A DNA stretch of 64,000 bases, from assembly GCA_963693085.1 (NCBI GenBank), contig OY856409.1, forward strand, positions 1,163,898,749 to 1,163,962,748, written 5' to 3'. The translations under genes and the position numbers were made by a program. Below, one piece after another: positions 21,225 to 33,005 of this stretch. The notes beneath the pieces are model-generated. The model saw only the letters and a list, made by a program, of their open reading frames with translations, did not search any database and was not told where the DNA came from. The stretch comes from Alisma plantago-aquatica (Eukaryota > Streptophyta > Magnoliopsida > Alismatales > Alismataceae). Every line of letters begins with the position of its first letter. Within the stretch, counting starts at the first letter, position 1.

Positions 21225-21797
21225 AGTTAACATTCGGTGTCGGTTATTCAGCAAACCGACACATAACACTAACAATGTCGGTTAACAACACAAACCGACA
21301 CCTGTGCCTAATGATAATCGTCGGTTTTAACTAGAAAAAACCGACGTCTATCTACATACGCCGATTAAAAAAATGGTTCTCGATTAATGACCATCGTCGT
21401 CGATTTTTTTTGAAAATCCGACGCTCAAAGGGTGTGAAAGAGCGCAGGAAAACTCATATGTGTCGGTCATTGTTGTAAAACCGACGATCAAAATGTGCCC
21501 AATTTCTATTTCGCGAATAACCTTTCGTCGTCAGTTTTTTAGTTAATGACTGACGCCATATGTTAAATTTTTGGAGGTAATTTTTTTCGCTGGAACTTTT
21601 GGATTTGGCAGTTAATTTTCAGCGTCGGTTTGTTATTAAGTAACCGAAACCGAATAAAAGTGATACCTGTGTCTGGTCGCCCTTCACAGATTGATGTCGG
21701 TTTAATTTTTAAACCGATGCTGTATTGTTTAGGTGTCGGTATATTAGTACAACCGACACCTTTAAAAGTGACGTTATAAGCCATTTTTGTAGTAGTG
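21225..21797. repeat. CACTA-2 5' subterminal and terminal repeats
   Basis: About nine palindromes of the type (T/C)GTCGGTT..AACCGAC(A/G) occur between 21235 and 21770, followed by the inverted terminal sequence ending TAGTAGTG at 21797. Many copies carry T or A where CACTA-1 has C or G, consistent either with decay at CpG sites or with a different binding preference. Confidence 0.82.
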
Positions 21798-22435
21798 ACT
21801 CCTGTTTGTTATGTGTTGAATGTGCTTAAGAAGAGAAACGACATCATCATCAACTACCCCAAAGGTATCAAAAGATAAAGGTAAGAAATGATGGTGATTT
21901 TCCTCACAAGCTGCTCCATGCTTATGAACCTTTCTTAATGCAACATCAGAGGCTTCCAAGCCTACTTTAAATTATTTGATAGGAGGGGAAAAAACTCCAG
22001 TGAAGTCAACACATGTGTGTCTTCCAAATATCCAATCAAATAATAGAATATCAGCAGGTTGTTGGGATAAGTTTGAACCTTTTCATACTGCCCCTAAAGA
22101 TATGCTTAGGCTTTGGGATTTTAGAGGAATATGAGCCCTAGTCAAGCCCGCATACAAAAATATCCTACTACTAACCTACCATTAATTTTTGTTTGTTGTT
22201 ATTTGTGTTGAAATTGAGTTTTTGGACATGTTAATGTGAATGGAAGCTCAAAATCATGATTAACTCGTGAAACCCAATCTGGATCAACTACATCTGGCAT
22301 TTTGTAATTTCACACGATCACTACCAGTGACTCTTGGTACCTCCTCTGTTCCATCTCATATGATCGTCTAATTCCTCTCTCATGTCATGTTGTGTTTCTT
22401 TCTTTGATCCATTAAAGGAGTGTTTAGTGTTGAAA
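21798..22435 (-). pseudogene. Decayed coding relic, upstream segment
   Basis: Minus-strand translation from about 22150 down to 21801 gives a conserved-looking block: LLFDWIFGRHTCVDFTG, then EASDVALRKVHKHGAACEEN, then FLPLSFDTFG and VVSLLKHIQHITNR, with at least one internal stop. The pattern (FDW..GR..CVD.TGV, then FAFDTFG-like) recalls the C-terminal part of a widespread family of plant repeat-associated proteins, for which I cannot give a reliable name. The frame continues beyond the CACTA-2 insertion at 13605. The segment ends at the TGAAA target duplication (22431-22435) of the solo LTR. Confidence 0.45.
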
Positions 22436-23177
22436 TGTTATGACCCACTCCGATTTTAACTAGTAAGTACAATGATTAGTGCATCACCATGTTGATTAAG
22501 CTAAGATAAGTGTTCAAGATGTGATTAGGTCTTTGATTAAGTTGATTCAATCTAGTTAGTATGTTTTCATGCTTTAAGGTTGTAGTGTATCTCTCACTTA
22601 AAAGTTTGCAAAAGAAATCACTTGAATCGGACCTCCGAGGCAAAAGATATGACATTTTAAAGCTCCTTAGACCTAGACTGCAATTTACCCATTAGTAGTT
22701 AACCCCTTTCCCTTATCCCTTACCTCTCGATCGGTGCAAAGCACTACTTGAGTAGCACACAGTAGCAGGTTGATCGGCCAGCAGAAGAGAGGGTAGGTTA
22801 TTTAGGGCTAGAGAGAGAGAGCCAGCAGTCGTCGTCGTCCTTCTTCTTCTTCCTCTCTTCCTCACCCAACCGTAGCGCCCCGACCTGCTTGAGCAAGCGT
22901 CGGCCAACAGCAGCATCAGCCAGCCTTGCGGCGCCAGCCAAGGGTCGTTCTGTGTGAGAAGCACCTCGAAACGGCACCCTTGACTCCAGACGTGAGTCCA
23001 GGGCTTGAATCCGCAACCTCCTAGCCGCGATTAGCACCCAGCCAAGCTTCCCCTCTCCTTCCTGTGTGAGTATGGAAGATGTTGCTTGTATCATGTCCGA
23101 AACCAGGGCAGAACCAAGGTTGAAGACGACCCCACGGATGCCCGAAAGTGAGTTTTGGGCGGATTCCAGTTGATTTC

Positions 23178-26100
23178 TGTGGGCTCTGATCTCCAAACCA
23201 TGACATAAACACGATTAAAACTTAGCGGAAGCGAATCGGTAATCAACGGAAGACAAAAATCATAGGAAATTAAAACTTTTCGAGATAAGAACTTGGATCC
23301 ATAACAACTTCTTTCATAAAGTGAGATAAACTTGTTTACATCTCATGATAATTACTTCTTGAGTAATTATATACATCAAGATACAAAATCTCAAGATCAC
23401 ATAACACAAGACTCCAAGACCTGAGAGTACAGAGGACACATAGGACTGACTCTAACTACACCACGTGGCAGACTAAATCTCCACCTGAGATTACTGCTGC
23501 TCCTGGTGCTGCTGCTGCTGAGAATGGTCACCTGTAGGCTGGTTCCTTCGTCTCCGACGTCCACCTAAAAAGTTGAAGTCTACGGGGTGAGACAATTATA
23601 CATAATTGTCCCAGCGAGAGTTATAACTCTTCGCCAGAAGCTTTATTATAACATCAAAGAATATCTTAAGCAGTAAAGCCTTCAAAGTATTCTATAACAG
23701 TTGCAGGTATAACAAGATCTCTACAATTTAGGAGATATGGAGAATATAAACACTATTGCAATGTAACATCAATCAACTAACTTGGAGTCATCTCTAACAA
23801 GTTATACTACATGGTTGATTATGTTTTACAAACAACATTATGCCCTGTGGAGATGAGGCATACCACTCATACTCCAACTGATCGCTGAGAAGTCACATCA
23901 GTATCATACATAGGTCATTAAGAGAGCCGGATTCTCATGACCTTCACCTTCCTCAGTCAGTAAGAGGATCACTTGTAGGACATCTCGTGTCTCTACTACT
24001 ATAGCTCACCAGGGTAAACTGGTCCTTCACTATTCTAGAGTCACAGTGGCGTTATGTAATCTCTTCGTCATCAGGAGGTTTCATATTTACCTACCACTGA
24101 TACAGATATCTGTGCTTTCTTCGTCATCAGGAGGTTTCATGCTTACCTACCACTGATACGGTATGGGAATATAGTGAAGGATGGATGGATTACACATCTA
24201 CATCACTTTCCTACACTAGGATGTAAGGTTCTACACATCCATGTACCCCACATACTCAAAAGTATGTGCTCCAGGAGTTCCCTGAGGAAAACCTGTTTCA
24301 CCATCACTTAATCTCTGACAATGATGGATCTATGATCAGGGCTCTACATTATACTTGATTAGTTAGGTACATTCAGTATTCTTTAACAGCATACATTGTT
24401 CTCCAAACAATAACAGTAGTATAGCAGCTATAAAAGAAGAATACTAAATGTAACAGGCCTAACTCATATCAATCATCATTTCTCATTATCCTCATCACAA
24501 GTCATCTCTAAGGCATGACCTTGATGGTATTCATGGCTCTCACAGCCCATTATCAGCATAGGATGCCACTGACAAGGCATCAGATTACTTTACTTATTCA
24601 TAAGGCTAACAACATGCCTTTAATGAATATAACATCAACATCCATACCTGGATATGATTACCTTCATATCAGAACCTGCATGGTTAATACAACTGATAAA
24701 GGTAATACAAAAATAAGGAATATACTTCCTCCTCTTGTCATAAGAGTTAAATCTCTAATTCACATCACATAGAGTTTAATACTCAAAAGCATGCCATTAC
24801 CCTTGAATTAGGGTTTACTATTCACATAACATGTCATCACCCTTGAATTAGGGTTTACTATTCACATTAAGGTGAATTGAACTCATAACAGCATCATGTA
24901 TGAGTAACATCTTCATTTATGCTCTTAGATTAGTTAAAGGTTCATCATTTATCATAATTAGGGTTTCTATGATCTCACACAGGTGGATCATACCCTAATT
25001 ATGCTCATTCATGTGCATTGGAGATGCTTTAATTGAGTCTTCACCTGAAAAGGATACTTTCTCTCTCTAGAAGTACTTTCTCTCTCATAATAATGTTAGG
25101 TAATGTCAACATCACTCTAAATCAGGTTGGATTAAGTCATCATAGGCTAACATAGCCCAAAACATCACCATCATGCGATTAGGGTTTGATTTGATCAAGG
25201 TATTACTTAATTTACCCTTCAGGGGTATTTTGGTAATTCACCCCATTGATCATCATCATGGTCACAACCTTAGTCCATTAACCCCTTAATATCCTAGGTT
25301 ATCATTAGGGTTTGATTAGGGCAACATTGAACCATTTATATCATCAATTGATTGAATGAAGTCAACCTTGAATCACATTGATCGATCTTCAACCATCAAT
25401 CTCCAATTGATTTGAGATCGTTTGAAAGTGTTGACCGTTTAGCTAATTTGACTTTCCAAGACCGCGAGCCCTCCTCTAACTCCAAGACCGCGAGCCTCCT
25501 TAAACTCCAAGACCGCGAGCCTCCTTAACTCCAAGACCGCGAGCCTCTTCAATTGGTTCAAGACCGCGAAGCTCAAATTGATGTTAAGACCACGAGGCCA
25601 TGTAGACTGTTTGCTCACCTTGACCTCAGGACTGTGAGGCCCCTCATGGTCTTGAGACCGTGAGCCCCCTCTCGGTCTTGAGACCGCGATCCCTCTCACG
25701 GTCTTGAGACCGCGAGGCTCACATGGTCTCAGCCGCTTGGACCCTCAACAAGATTCAATGGTTACAACCTATAATGTCAACCGATGTTGAAGCCCTCAAA
25801 AGGTCAAAGCTATGTTGACCAGTTATGAATTGGGTTAATTAAGGTTATGCTTAACCAATTGGTCATTCAATTGACCCTCAATTGTTGACCAATTAGAATT
25901 GAAGTCGATTCAATTAGGGTCTATCAATGTTCACCCATCAACACTCAACAATGTGACTCAACATAAGGTTGAACCCTTCAATTGAGCTCCAATTGGGCCC
26001 AAACTTGGCCCAAACGGTCTTGTGGTCATGTGGGTGGTCCCCACATGGTCTTGAGACCACTTGCCCAAGGTTTCATCAAAGTATAATGTGATTTGATAGG

Positions 26101-28171
26101 GGTTGAACCATGATTGAGCCACAAAACAGAATTTTGATTAAATTGATAACTTATTTGCAATTAGGTCCTCAATTGGTCAAATTACTTAACCCTAGACCTT
26201 CAAACGGTCTTGGGTGATTGTCCTCTCGGTCTTGAGACCGTTTGGATGAGTTACAAATGGTCTTGAGACCGTTTGCCCATCCAATTGGATTCTAGTGTAA
26301 ATTCATCAAGGTCTGACCTATTGAGTTGATGATCATATCAATATTTAATTGCAATATAATTTGGTATAAATGTACCTTCAATTGGTCAACAATTCTTGAC
26401 ACCAGACCTCCAAACGGTCATGGTTGATTGCCCTCGCGGTCTTGAGACCGTTTGGATGACCCCCAAATGGTCTTGAGACCGTTTAGGTCAATCAACCCTA
26501 AAAACCCTAATTTATATTATTATAATTCAGTACTGATTTCATCTAGGGTTAGCCCTTGTAATCACCCCTCATCTCTTAGCCCGTTTGGAATTAGACCATC
26601 AAACTTGGTGAGTTGTTAACTAACATTATTTCGAACAGTAATCTCATATGGTCAATGCCTGGTCAACGACCTTACACGATCTTGAGACCGTTTGCCCAAA
26701 AAGGCAATTTCAGACCGTTTGAGAATCAGGAATAAATGCATTTAAAGTTGTTACTTAAAAAGGTCATATCTCCCGATTCCTTTGGAGTTAGCCTCCCAAA
26801 TTTTTAGGGTAATTAACCTATATAATTAGGAACAGATTTATTATACGGTCCACGCTCGGTCAACGGGGCCAAACGGTCTTGGAGACCGTTTTCCCTGTTG
26901 CGGTCTCGAGACCGTTTGCTCACCTCGCGGTCTTGAGACCGAGAGAGCAAACTGGTGAGACCGTTTAAGGAAGTGAAAAGCGGTGGGTTTTTCTTGGAAA
27001 TCACGCCTTTATCTCCTATCTCAATAACAGTACGAATATCCCATGGATTTGCTTGCAAAATAACAGGGAAAAGTAGGGAAACATGAAGAACTATCATCTA
27101 ACCGCATATAAGAGATGTATATAGTAAAGCATGGGTTTAGAGTTATAAAACCCGCCTAAAGCTTGCTCCTTGAGCTCCAAGCTTTCATGCACCAAGATCT
27201 AATGGCGTCCTTGAGTTCCCACAGGTTGGACAAGGTGAAAACTCCAAGGAAAGACGAAAAGAGATGGTTAGAAAGATAGGGTTTCGAGAATTAGCCACCA
27301 AATTGACCTTGAATTCGAGTTCTAACCATGGAATTTGGCAAGAAGAGGGGTTCAAACCTAACTTGCACCCTTGGTCGTTCCCCTTGAGCTCCAAGACAGT
27401 CCTTAGTCGGCCAAGCAAAGAGGAAATAGTGATATGCACGAAGGAAAAGTTCCTTTGCTTGAGAGGTGAAGTATACATATACTTGGGTGATGTTTCATTA
27501 AAGGCCCATAAGTTTCCCCATAATTCCAATTAAGTCCTTCCTTCATTACTTGCTCGTCCCTTCCTCTTTATTATAAGGACAAACCTTATCTTAAGGTCTA
27601 GAAAAATAAGGAAAAGAAGAACAATCTAATAATAAGGTACATACATAAAGAGATATTGCACATATACCCTGATTATTCAATCACAAGGCATATTTCATAA
27701 CTTGATAACTCAATTGAGGTGACTCCCTCATCATTTCTTCTCTTAATGATGGAAAGAGTCTAAAAAGATACATTAGATGACATATTTCACAATTTGCATC
27801 CCTTAATTTGGGTAAATTGCATTTTACCCCAAATTAGGGTTTCAAGCACCGGGATTGCTTCCACAGCTGCACCTTGGTGCCCTAGCTTGGGAAATCCCTC
27901 AAACTTTACCAAAAAGATTCTCATGATGTATCAACATCAGAGGAACATCTCAACATGTGCAAATTGCAAGATAACCCTTTTAACTGGGTAAATTGCACAT
28001 AGGTCCCTGTATATCAAAACAATGCTACAACTTTAAATAAAAAGGAGCAAATATTGAAATATATGTTTCTGAGAAACTTAATTACATGCTCAGAGTTAAT
28101 CACAAAGATTTAATTACATATTTAGGCAAAACACCTAGGGTTAACTCATAACCCAGGTCAGGGATGTTACA
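23178..28171 (-). repeat. 3' LTR of the Tekay-like element (4994 bp)
   Basis: In element orientation it begins TGTAACATCCCTGACC. It differs from the other LTR by scattered substitutions; by eye over the first 1.2 kb about 1-2% of positions differ. Notable content includes a short CTG-rich run near 23497-23522 and a duplicated block CTTCGTCATCAGGAGG (near 24063 and 24120). The 25440-26960 interval is full of the palindrome CGGTCTTGAGACCG. Confidence 0.95.
25440..26960. repeat. Dispersed palindromic motif cluster in the 3' LTR
   Basis: The core CGGTCT-TG-AGACCG recurs at least a dozen times, often extended to AAACGGTCT..AGACCGTTT or to GCGGTCT..AGACCGCGAG. Half-copies of the form CCAAGACCGCGAGCC occur at the left edge. 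The matching interval in the 5' LTR is about 35280-36810. Confidence 0.85.
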
Positions 28172-28177
28172 AATTAT

Positions 28178-28187
28178 CCACCCCTTA
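28178..28187 (-). promoter_or_regulatory. Polypurine tract of the Tekay-like element
   Basis: The minus strand reads TAAGGGGTGG six bases before the 3' LTR (which starts at 28171). This is the usual site and composition of the plus-strand primer of Ty3/Gypsy elements. Confidence 0.8.
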
Positions 28188-28220
28188 CAAGGATTTCGTC
28201 CCCGAAATCGATAAAACATA

Positions 28221-31200
28221 CTAAGAGAAAAGGGTAGGATACTTCCTTCTCATCTCATCCTCTAACTCCCAAGTGGCTTCTTCAACACCACGATGGTTCT
28301 AGAGGACTTTCACAAGACTTATATCTTTCTTCTTTAACTTTTTAATTCTTTTATCAAGGATTGACACTGGTCCCTCCTCATAGGATATATCATCATTCAA
28401 TTCTACTTCCATGGGTTGTAGAACTGTCTCGGTGTCTGGGTGACATTTCTTCAACATAGAAATGTGAAACACAGGGTGTAACCTCTGTAACTCTGAGGGC
28501 AGTTCTATTTTATACGCTACCTTTCCAATCCGTTCAATGATTGGATACGGTCCCATAAATCTAGGAGCTAACTTCCCTTTCCTACCAAAACGAAGGACTC
28601 CTTTCCAAGGTGAGACCTTAAGATACACTCTGTCTCCAACCTGGAACTCTAAGGGTCTACGACGTTTGTCAGCATAAGATTTCTGCCTATCCTGAGCAGT
28701 CTTAATCTTATGTTGTATTACTTTAATCTTTTCTGTGGTTTGCTGCACAAGGTCAGGACCTAACAACTGATGCTCGCCAGTCTCAAACCAACACAAAGGT
28801 GATCTACAACGTCTACCATACAAGGCTTCATAAGGTGCCATATCAATACTATGCTGATAGCTATTGTTATAGGCAAACTCTATCAAGCTTAGGTGTAGAT
28901 CCCAACTTCCGGTAAACTGGAGAACACATGCTCGCAACAGGTCTTCTAAGGTTTGTATGGTCCTTTCTGACTGTCCATCAGTCCGTGGATGAAAGGCCGT
29001 ACTAAACCTTAGCTTGGTGCCTAAGGCTTGGTGTAACTGTTCCCAAAAATGACTTGTAAACTGAGGACCTCTGTCAGAAACTATTGTGATAGGAACTCCG
29101 TGCAAACGCACTATCTCTTTAACATACAACTCTGATAACCTTTCAGCAGAATAGGTTGTTTTGATAGGTAAGAAATGTGCTGTCTTAGTTAACCTATCAA
29201 CAATTACCCAAATGGAATCATGTCCTTTTCTTGTCTTGGGTAGGCCAACAACAAAGTCCATGGTCACATGGTCCCACTTCCACTGTGGTATGGGTAAAAG
29301 TTGCATTGTCCCTGCAGGCTTCTGGTGTTCAGCTTTAACTTGCTGACACACAGGACACCTCAGAACAAACTCTGCAACGTCCTTTTTCATCCCAGGCCAC
29401 CAATACATATCTTTCAAATTCCGATACATCTTGGTGCTCCCTGGATGCATAGCATACATGGAAGAATGGGCTTCTTCCAGGACTAACATTCTCAAGTTGT
29501 CCACATATGGCACTATCATTCTTCCATTATAACAAGCTACTTGATCTTCTGAGTCATGAAAACCATCTTGCTTCTCATTTCCATACTCAGATCTTATATG
29601 TTGAACTGCAGCATCACCTAGCTGTGCCTCTTTAATCTGCTCCCTTAGGGTAGGTTTAATATGCATCTCAGCTAACAAACCGGCTAACAATGACACCTTC
29701 AACTGCACATTGTCTTGCCTTATAGAGATAAGCATATCTCTCCTAGAGCATACTAAAGAGTTTAGTTGTGCTCTATTCATGGTTGATGTTGCTGATTTCC
29801 TACTCAAGGCATCTGCAACAACATTGGCCTTGCCTGGATGGTAATCAATTGTACAGTCGTAGTCCTTGATTAACTCCATCCAGCGACGTTGCCTCATGTT
29901 GAGCTCATGTTGAGAGAAGATATACTTAAGGTTTTTATGGTCTGTGAAAATCTGGAATGTCTCTCCGTAGAGATAATGCCTCCAGATCTTCAAAGCATGA
30001 ACCACAACAGCTAACTCCAGATCGTGTGTTGGATAATTCTCCTCATGTTTCTTAAGCTATCGGGAAGCAAAAGAAATCACTTGTTTATCCTGCATCAACA
30101 CACATCCTAGTCCATTTTTGGAAGCATCACAGAAAACTACATATCCTTTCCCTTGTTCAGGTAGCACTAGCACAGGTGCACTTGTCAATCTCTCCTTCAG
30201 CAACTGGAAAGACCGTTGACACTTATCACTCCAAGAAAAAGGAACATCTTTCCGGGTTAACTTGGCCAAAGGTAAAGCTATAGAACTAAAGTTCTTAATG
30301 AACCTTCGATAATAGCCAGCTAACCCCAAGAAACTTCGAATCTCCGTCGGTGTCTTCGGTTGTTCCCATTGTAGAACAGATTCTACCTTTGTAGGGTCAA
30401 CATGAATTCCCGAGGCGGATATCACATGCCCAAGAAAAGATACCTCCGGTAGCCAAAACTCACACTTGCTAAACTTAGCGTACAGCTTATGTTCTCTTAG
30501 CAAGGTCAAAGCTTGGCGAAGATGTTGCTCATGCTGCTGAACATCCTTACTATAAATCAGTATGTCGTCTATGAAGACGACAACACACTGATCAAGGAAA
30601 GGTCGAAAAACTCTATTCATGAGTTCCATAAATGCAGTTGGTGCATTGGTTAGTCCAAACGACATAACCGTGAACTCATAGTGACCATATCTTATCCTAA
30701 AGGCAGACTTGGATATGTCACTATCCTTAATACGGAGTTGATGATATCCAGACCTCAAGTCTATTTTTGAAAAGACTGTTGCACCACACAACTGGTCAAA
30801 GAGATCATCAATCCTCGGCAGAGGGTACTTATTCTTTATTGTTACTTTATTGAGTTGTCTGTAGTCGATGCATAACCGCATTGACCCATCTTTCTTTTTA
30901 ACAAACAAGACCGGAGCACCCCAAGGTGAAGTACTTGGTCGGATAAAACCTCTCTCAAGTAACTCTTGAAGCTGTTTCTTGAGTTCTGCCATCTCGGCAG
31001 GCGCCATCCTATACGGAGTTTGAGCTATGGGTTTCGTATCTGGGATCAGATTGATTTCAAAATCAATCTCCCGAGGTGGTGGTATACCAGGAAGTTCTTC
31101 AGGAAACACATCTTCAAATTCCCTGACTATAGGAACTTTAGTAGGATTGGAACTTTCCTTGGTAACATCTACCACATGGGCCAAGAATGCATAACATCCT

Positions 31201-32874
31201 TGCCTCAACAGCTTATCAGCAACCATAGCTGATACAAGACAGGTGGGCAGAATCTTTCTTTCTCCTTGAAAGATCCATGTGCTGCTTTCATCAGCAAACA
31301 CAGCCAACTTGGACTCACAATCCAAGACAACTCTATACCTTTCTAAGGTATCCATCCCGAGGATTATATCAAATCCCTGCATATCAAGTGGTATAAGATC
31401 CACTTGAATGCGATGGTCAGAAAAGAAGAGGATGCAGGGAGAACATACCTCCTGCAAAACGGCAGACCCACTCAATGGAGTCTCCAACAACAAACTATCT
31501 GTCCTATGACTAACAGTCATATTGTAGTTACAAATCACTTCACGAGTGATGAAAGAGTGCGTAGCACCCGGATCAATCAGAACGGATATAACACAGGATG
31601 TAGACATATCAAAATATAAAAGTTTCATCTGACCTGCCACTACCCGTGGATTGACCACTGCCTCAGGTGGGTTCATAGCATAGAACCTCGCAGTCGCCTG
31701 GTGTTGAGGTGGTGCTGATGATCCAGCTTGAGACGCTTGTCCACGTCCTCGAGTTGCTCCTTGATGTTGTCTATTCTGAGATCCCTGTTGATTCTGTCTC
31801 GGGGGTTGTTGTGTCACACCGACAGGCCTAGAACGACAATCCTTCATCAAGTGTCCCACCTTACCACAGTTGTAGCAACTCCTCCTGTTGCTGTGGTCTG
31901 GGTGGTCCAGTAACTGACACTGATGCAGAACTGTGCGTCCCTTGAAGCGGTTGACTCCGTCCTCTACCTCTGCTTGGTGTCCATTGAGTTTGAAAACTCA
32001 ATCTAGGTGGTGGAGGGTTAGGTGCAGAAAATCTAGGTTTCTTGGAATCCCTAGATGAAGAACCCTGGAACTGTGGATATCTTTTATGGGTTTGTCTCTT
32101 CTCAACCACAGATCTCTCTATCCTTCGGACTGACTCCACGAAGGTAGAGAATCTCTCTCGGTTCTCTAAGGTAGATACAGGGGTTGACATATCAGAATTC
32201 AAACCCTTCTCGAATCTTCTGATTCTTTCCTCATCCGTAGCAGCCATGTGCGGACAGAACCGCAGCAACTCCATGAACTTAGCTTCATATTAGCTAATGT
32301 TCATCATACCCTGCCTTAGTTTCTCGAACTGAGAGATCTTCTCATCTAGGAAGGTCTTTGGAAAATATCTTTTGATAAATTCCCAGCGAAACTCTTCCCA
32401 TGAGAACTCTACTCTAGGTCTCTTCTGCTCTTCCATGTTCCACCAGTGACCAGCACTGCCTTTGAGAAGATAGACATCATGTCTAACCTTCTCAGCTTCC
32501 AGAATCATAAGAATCCTGAAAGCCTTCTCCAACTCTGTCAACCATAAGTCAGCATCTGCAGGGTCGGCAGTTCCGAAGTACTCGGTAGCTTGGACACGAC
32601 GAAGTCGTTCGAATGTCTTACCGATACCTTGTACTTCAGGCTGGACAGGTGCCCTAGGTGCAGGAATGGGCATCCTATCAGTTATATGTGTCATGGCAGT
32701 CATGAACTGCCCGAACATTGTCTGTACAGCTGGGTTACTCATGTCAGCTGGGTCGAACTGGGGTGGCTCTCTTGGTAACTCCGGTGCAGGTTGTTCTATT
32801 CTCGGAACTCTTGCACCGCCTCGAGGTGCACTAGCACTACTCTCTGCCACGTACTCATCGTGATGTTCTAACAT
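28221..32874 (-). pseudogene. Tekay-like gag-pol polyprotein, four lesions
   Basis: From ATG 32874: gag core (EEFRWEFIKRYFPKT), zinc knuckle ([14 protein letters not shown] near 31840-31880), protease (DPGATHSFI), reverse transcriptase with LCIDYRQLN and [12 protein letters not shown], RNase H ([10 protein letters not shown]), and integrase with an HHCC region ([19 protein letters not shown]) and the DDE core. A chromodomain ends the reading at a TAG (28221-28223). Breaks: a TAA in gag at about 32288-32292 (Glu expected), a frame change just before the zinc knuckle at about 31860, a TAG at 30057-30059 between RT and RNase H (Gln expected), and a TAG at 28299-28301 inside the chromodomain (Trp expected). 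Otherwise the frame is open, so loss of function is recent relative to the other elements here. Confidence 0.95.
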
Positions 32875-32988
32875 TCTTATGTATCTTCTTCTCCTGAGGA
32901 GCAGAAGATTCTATTAGATAAGGAAGGAATACTAAAGGTAGACTCGACATCCTAAGTCCTATGCCTCTGTAGACTCAACTGACCTAGA

Positions 32989-33000
32989 GCTCTGATACCA
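32989..33000 (-). promoter_or_regulatory. Primer binding site, initiator Met tRNA
   Basis: The minus strand reads TGGTATCAGAGC five bases after the 5' LTR end (33006), complementary to the 3' end of plant initiator Met tRNA. Confidence 0.93.
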
Positions 33001-33005
33001 CTAGT

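Larger units (their letters stand above)
13606..21797 (-). mobile_element. CACTA-2: decayed En/Spm-like CACTA transposon
   Basis: The plus-strand left end is CACTAGTACATAACATG at 13606 and the right end is the inverse of CACTACTACAAAAATGG, ending at 21797. The two ends now match only partly. ACT flanks both sides (13603-13605 and 21798-21800), the expected 3-bp target duplication. Gene order is the same as in CACTA-1 but on the minus strand: GC-rich leader near 20809-21200, palindrome at 18629-18818, transposase 18494-15237, then a stump of the protease gene. It also holds a B3-like ORF (20226-19728) absent from CACTA-1. It lacks working proteins and would need help from another element to move. 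Confidence 0.93.

Noticed and set aside
25439..25699. 86-aa frame present in both Tekay LTRs (also 35267-35527)
   Set aside because: It arises from the repeated CAAGACCGCGAG motif; its repetition in both LTRs reflects LTR identity, not protein constraint.
27185..27533. 114-aa and 89-aa frames on opposite strands, repeated at 37039-37387
   Set aside because: They lie in the LTR near its probable transcript region, have no recognised domain, and are shared only because the LTRs are copies.
32989..33000. tRNA-like sequence
   Set aside because: It is only the 12-base primer site complementary to a tRNA 3' end; no cloverleaf surrounds it.
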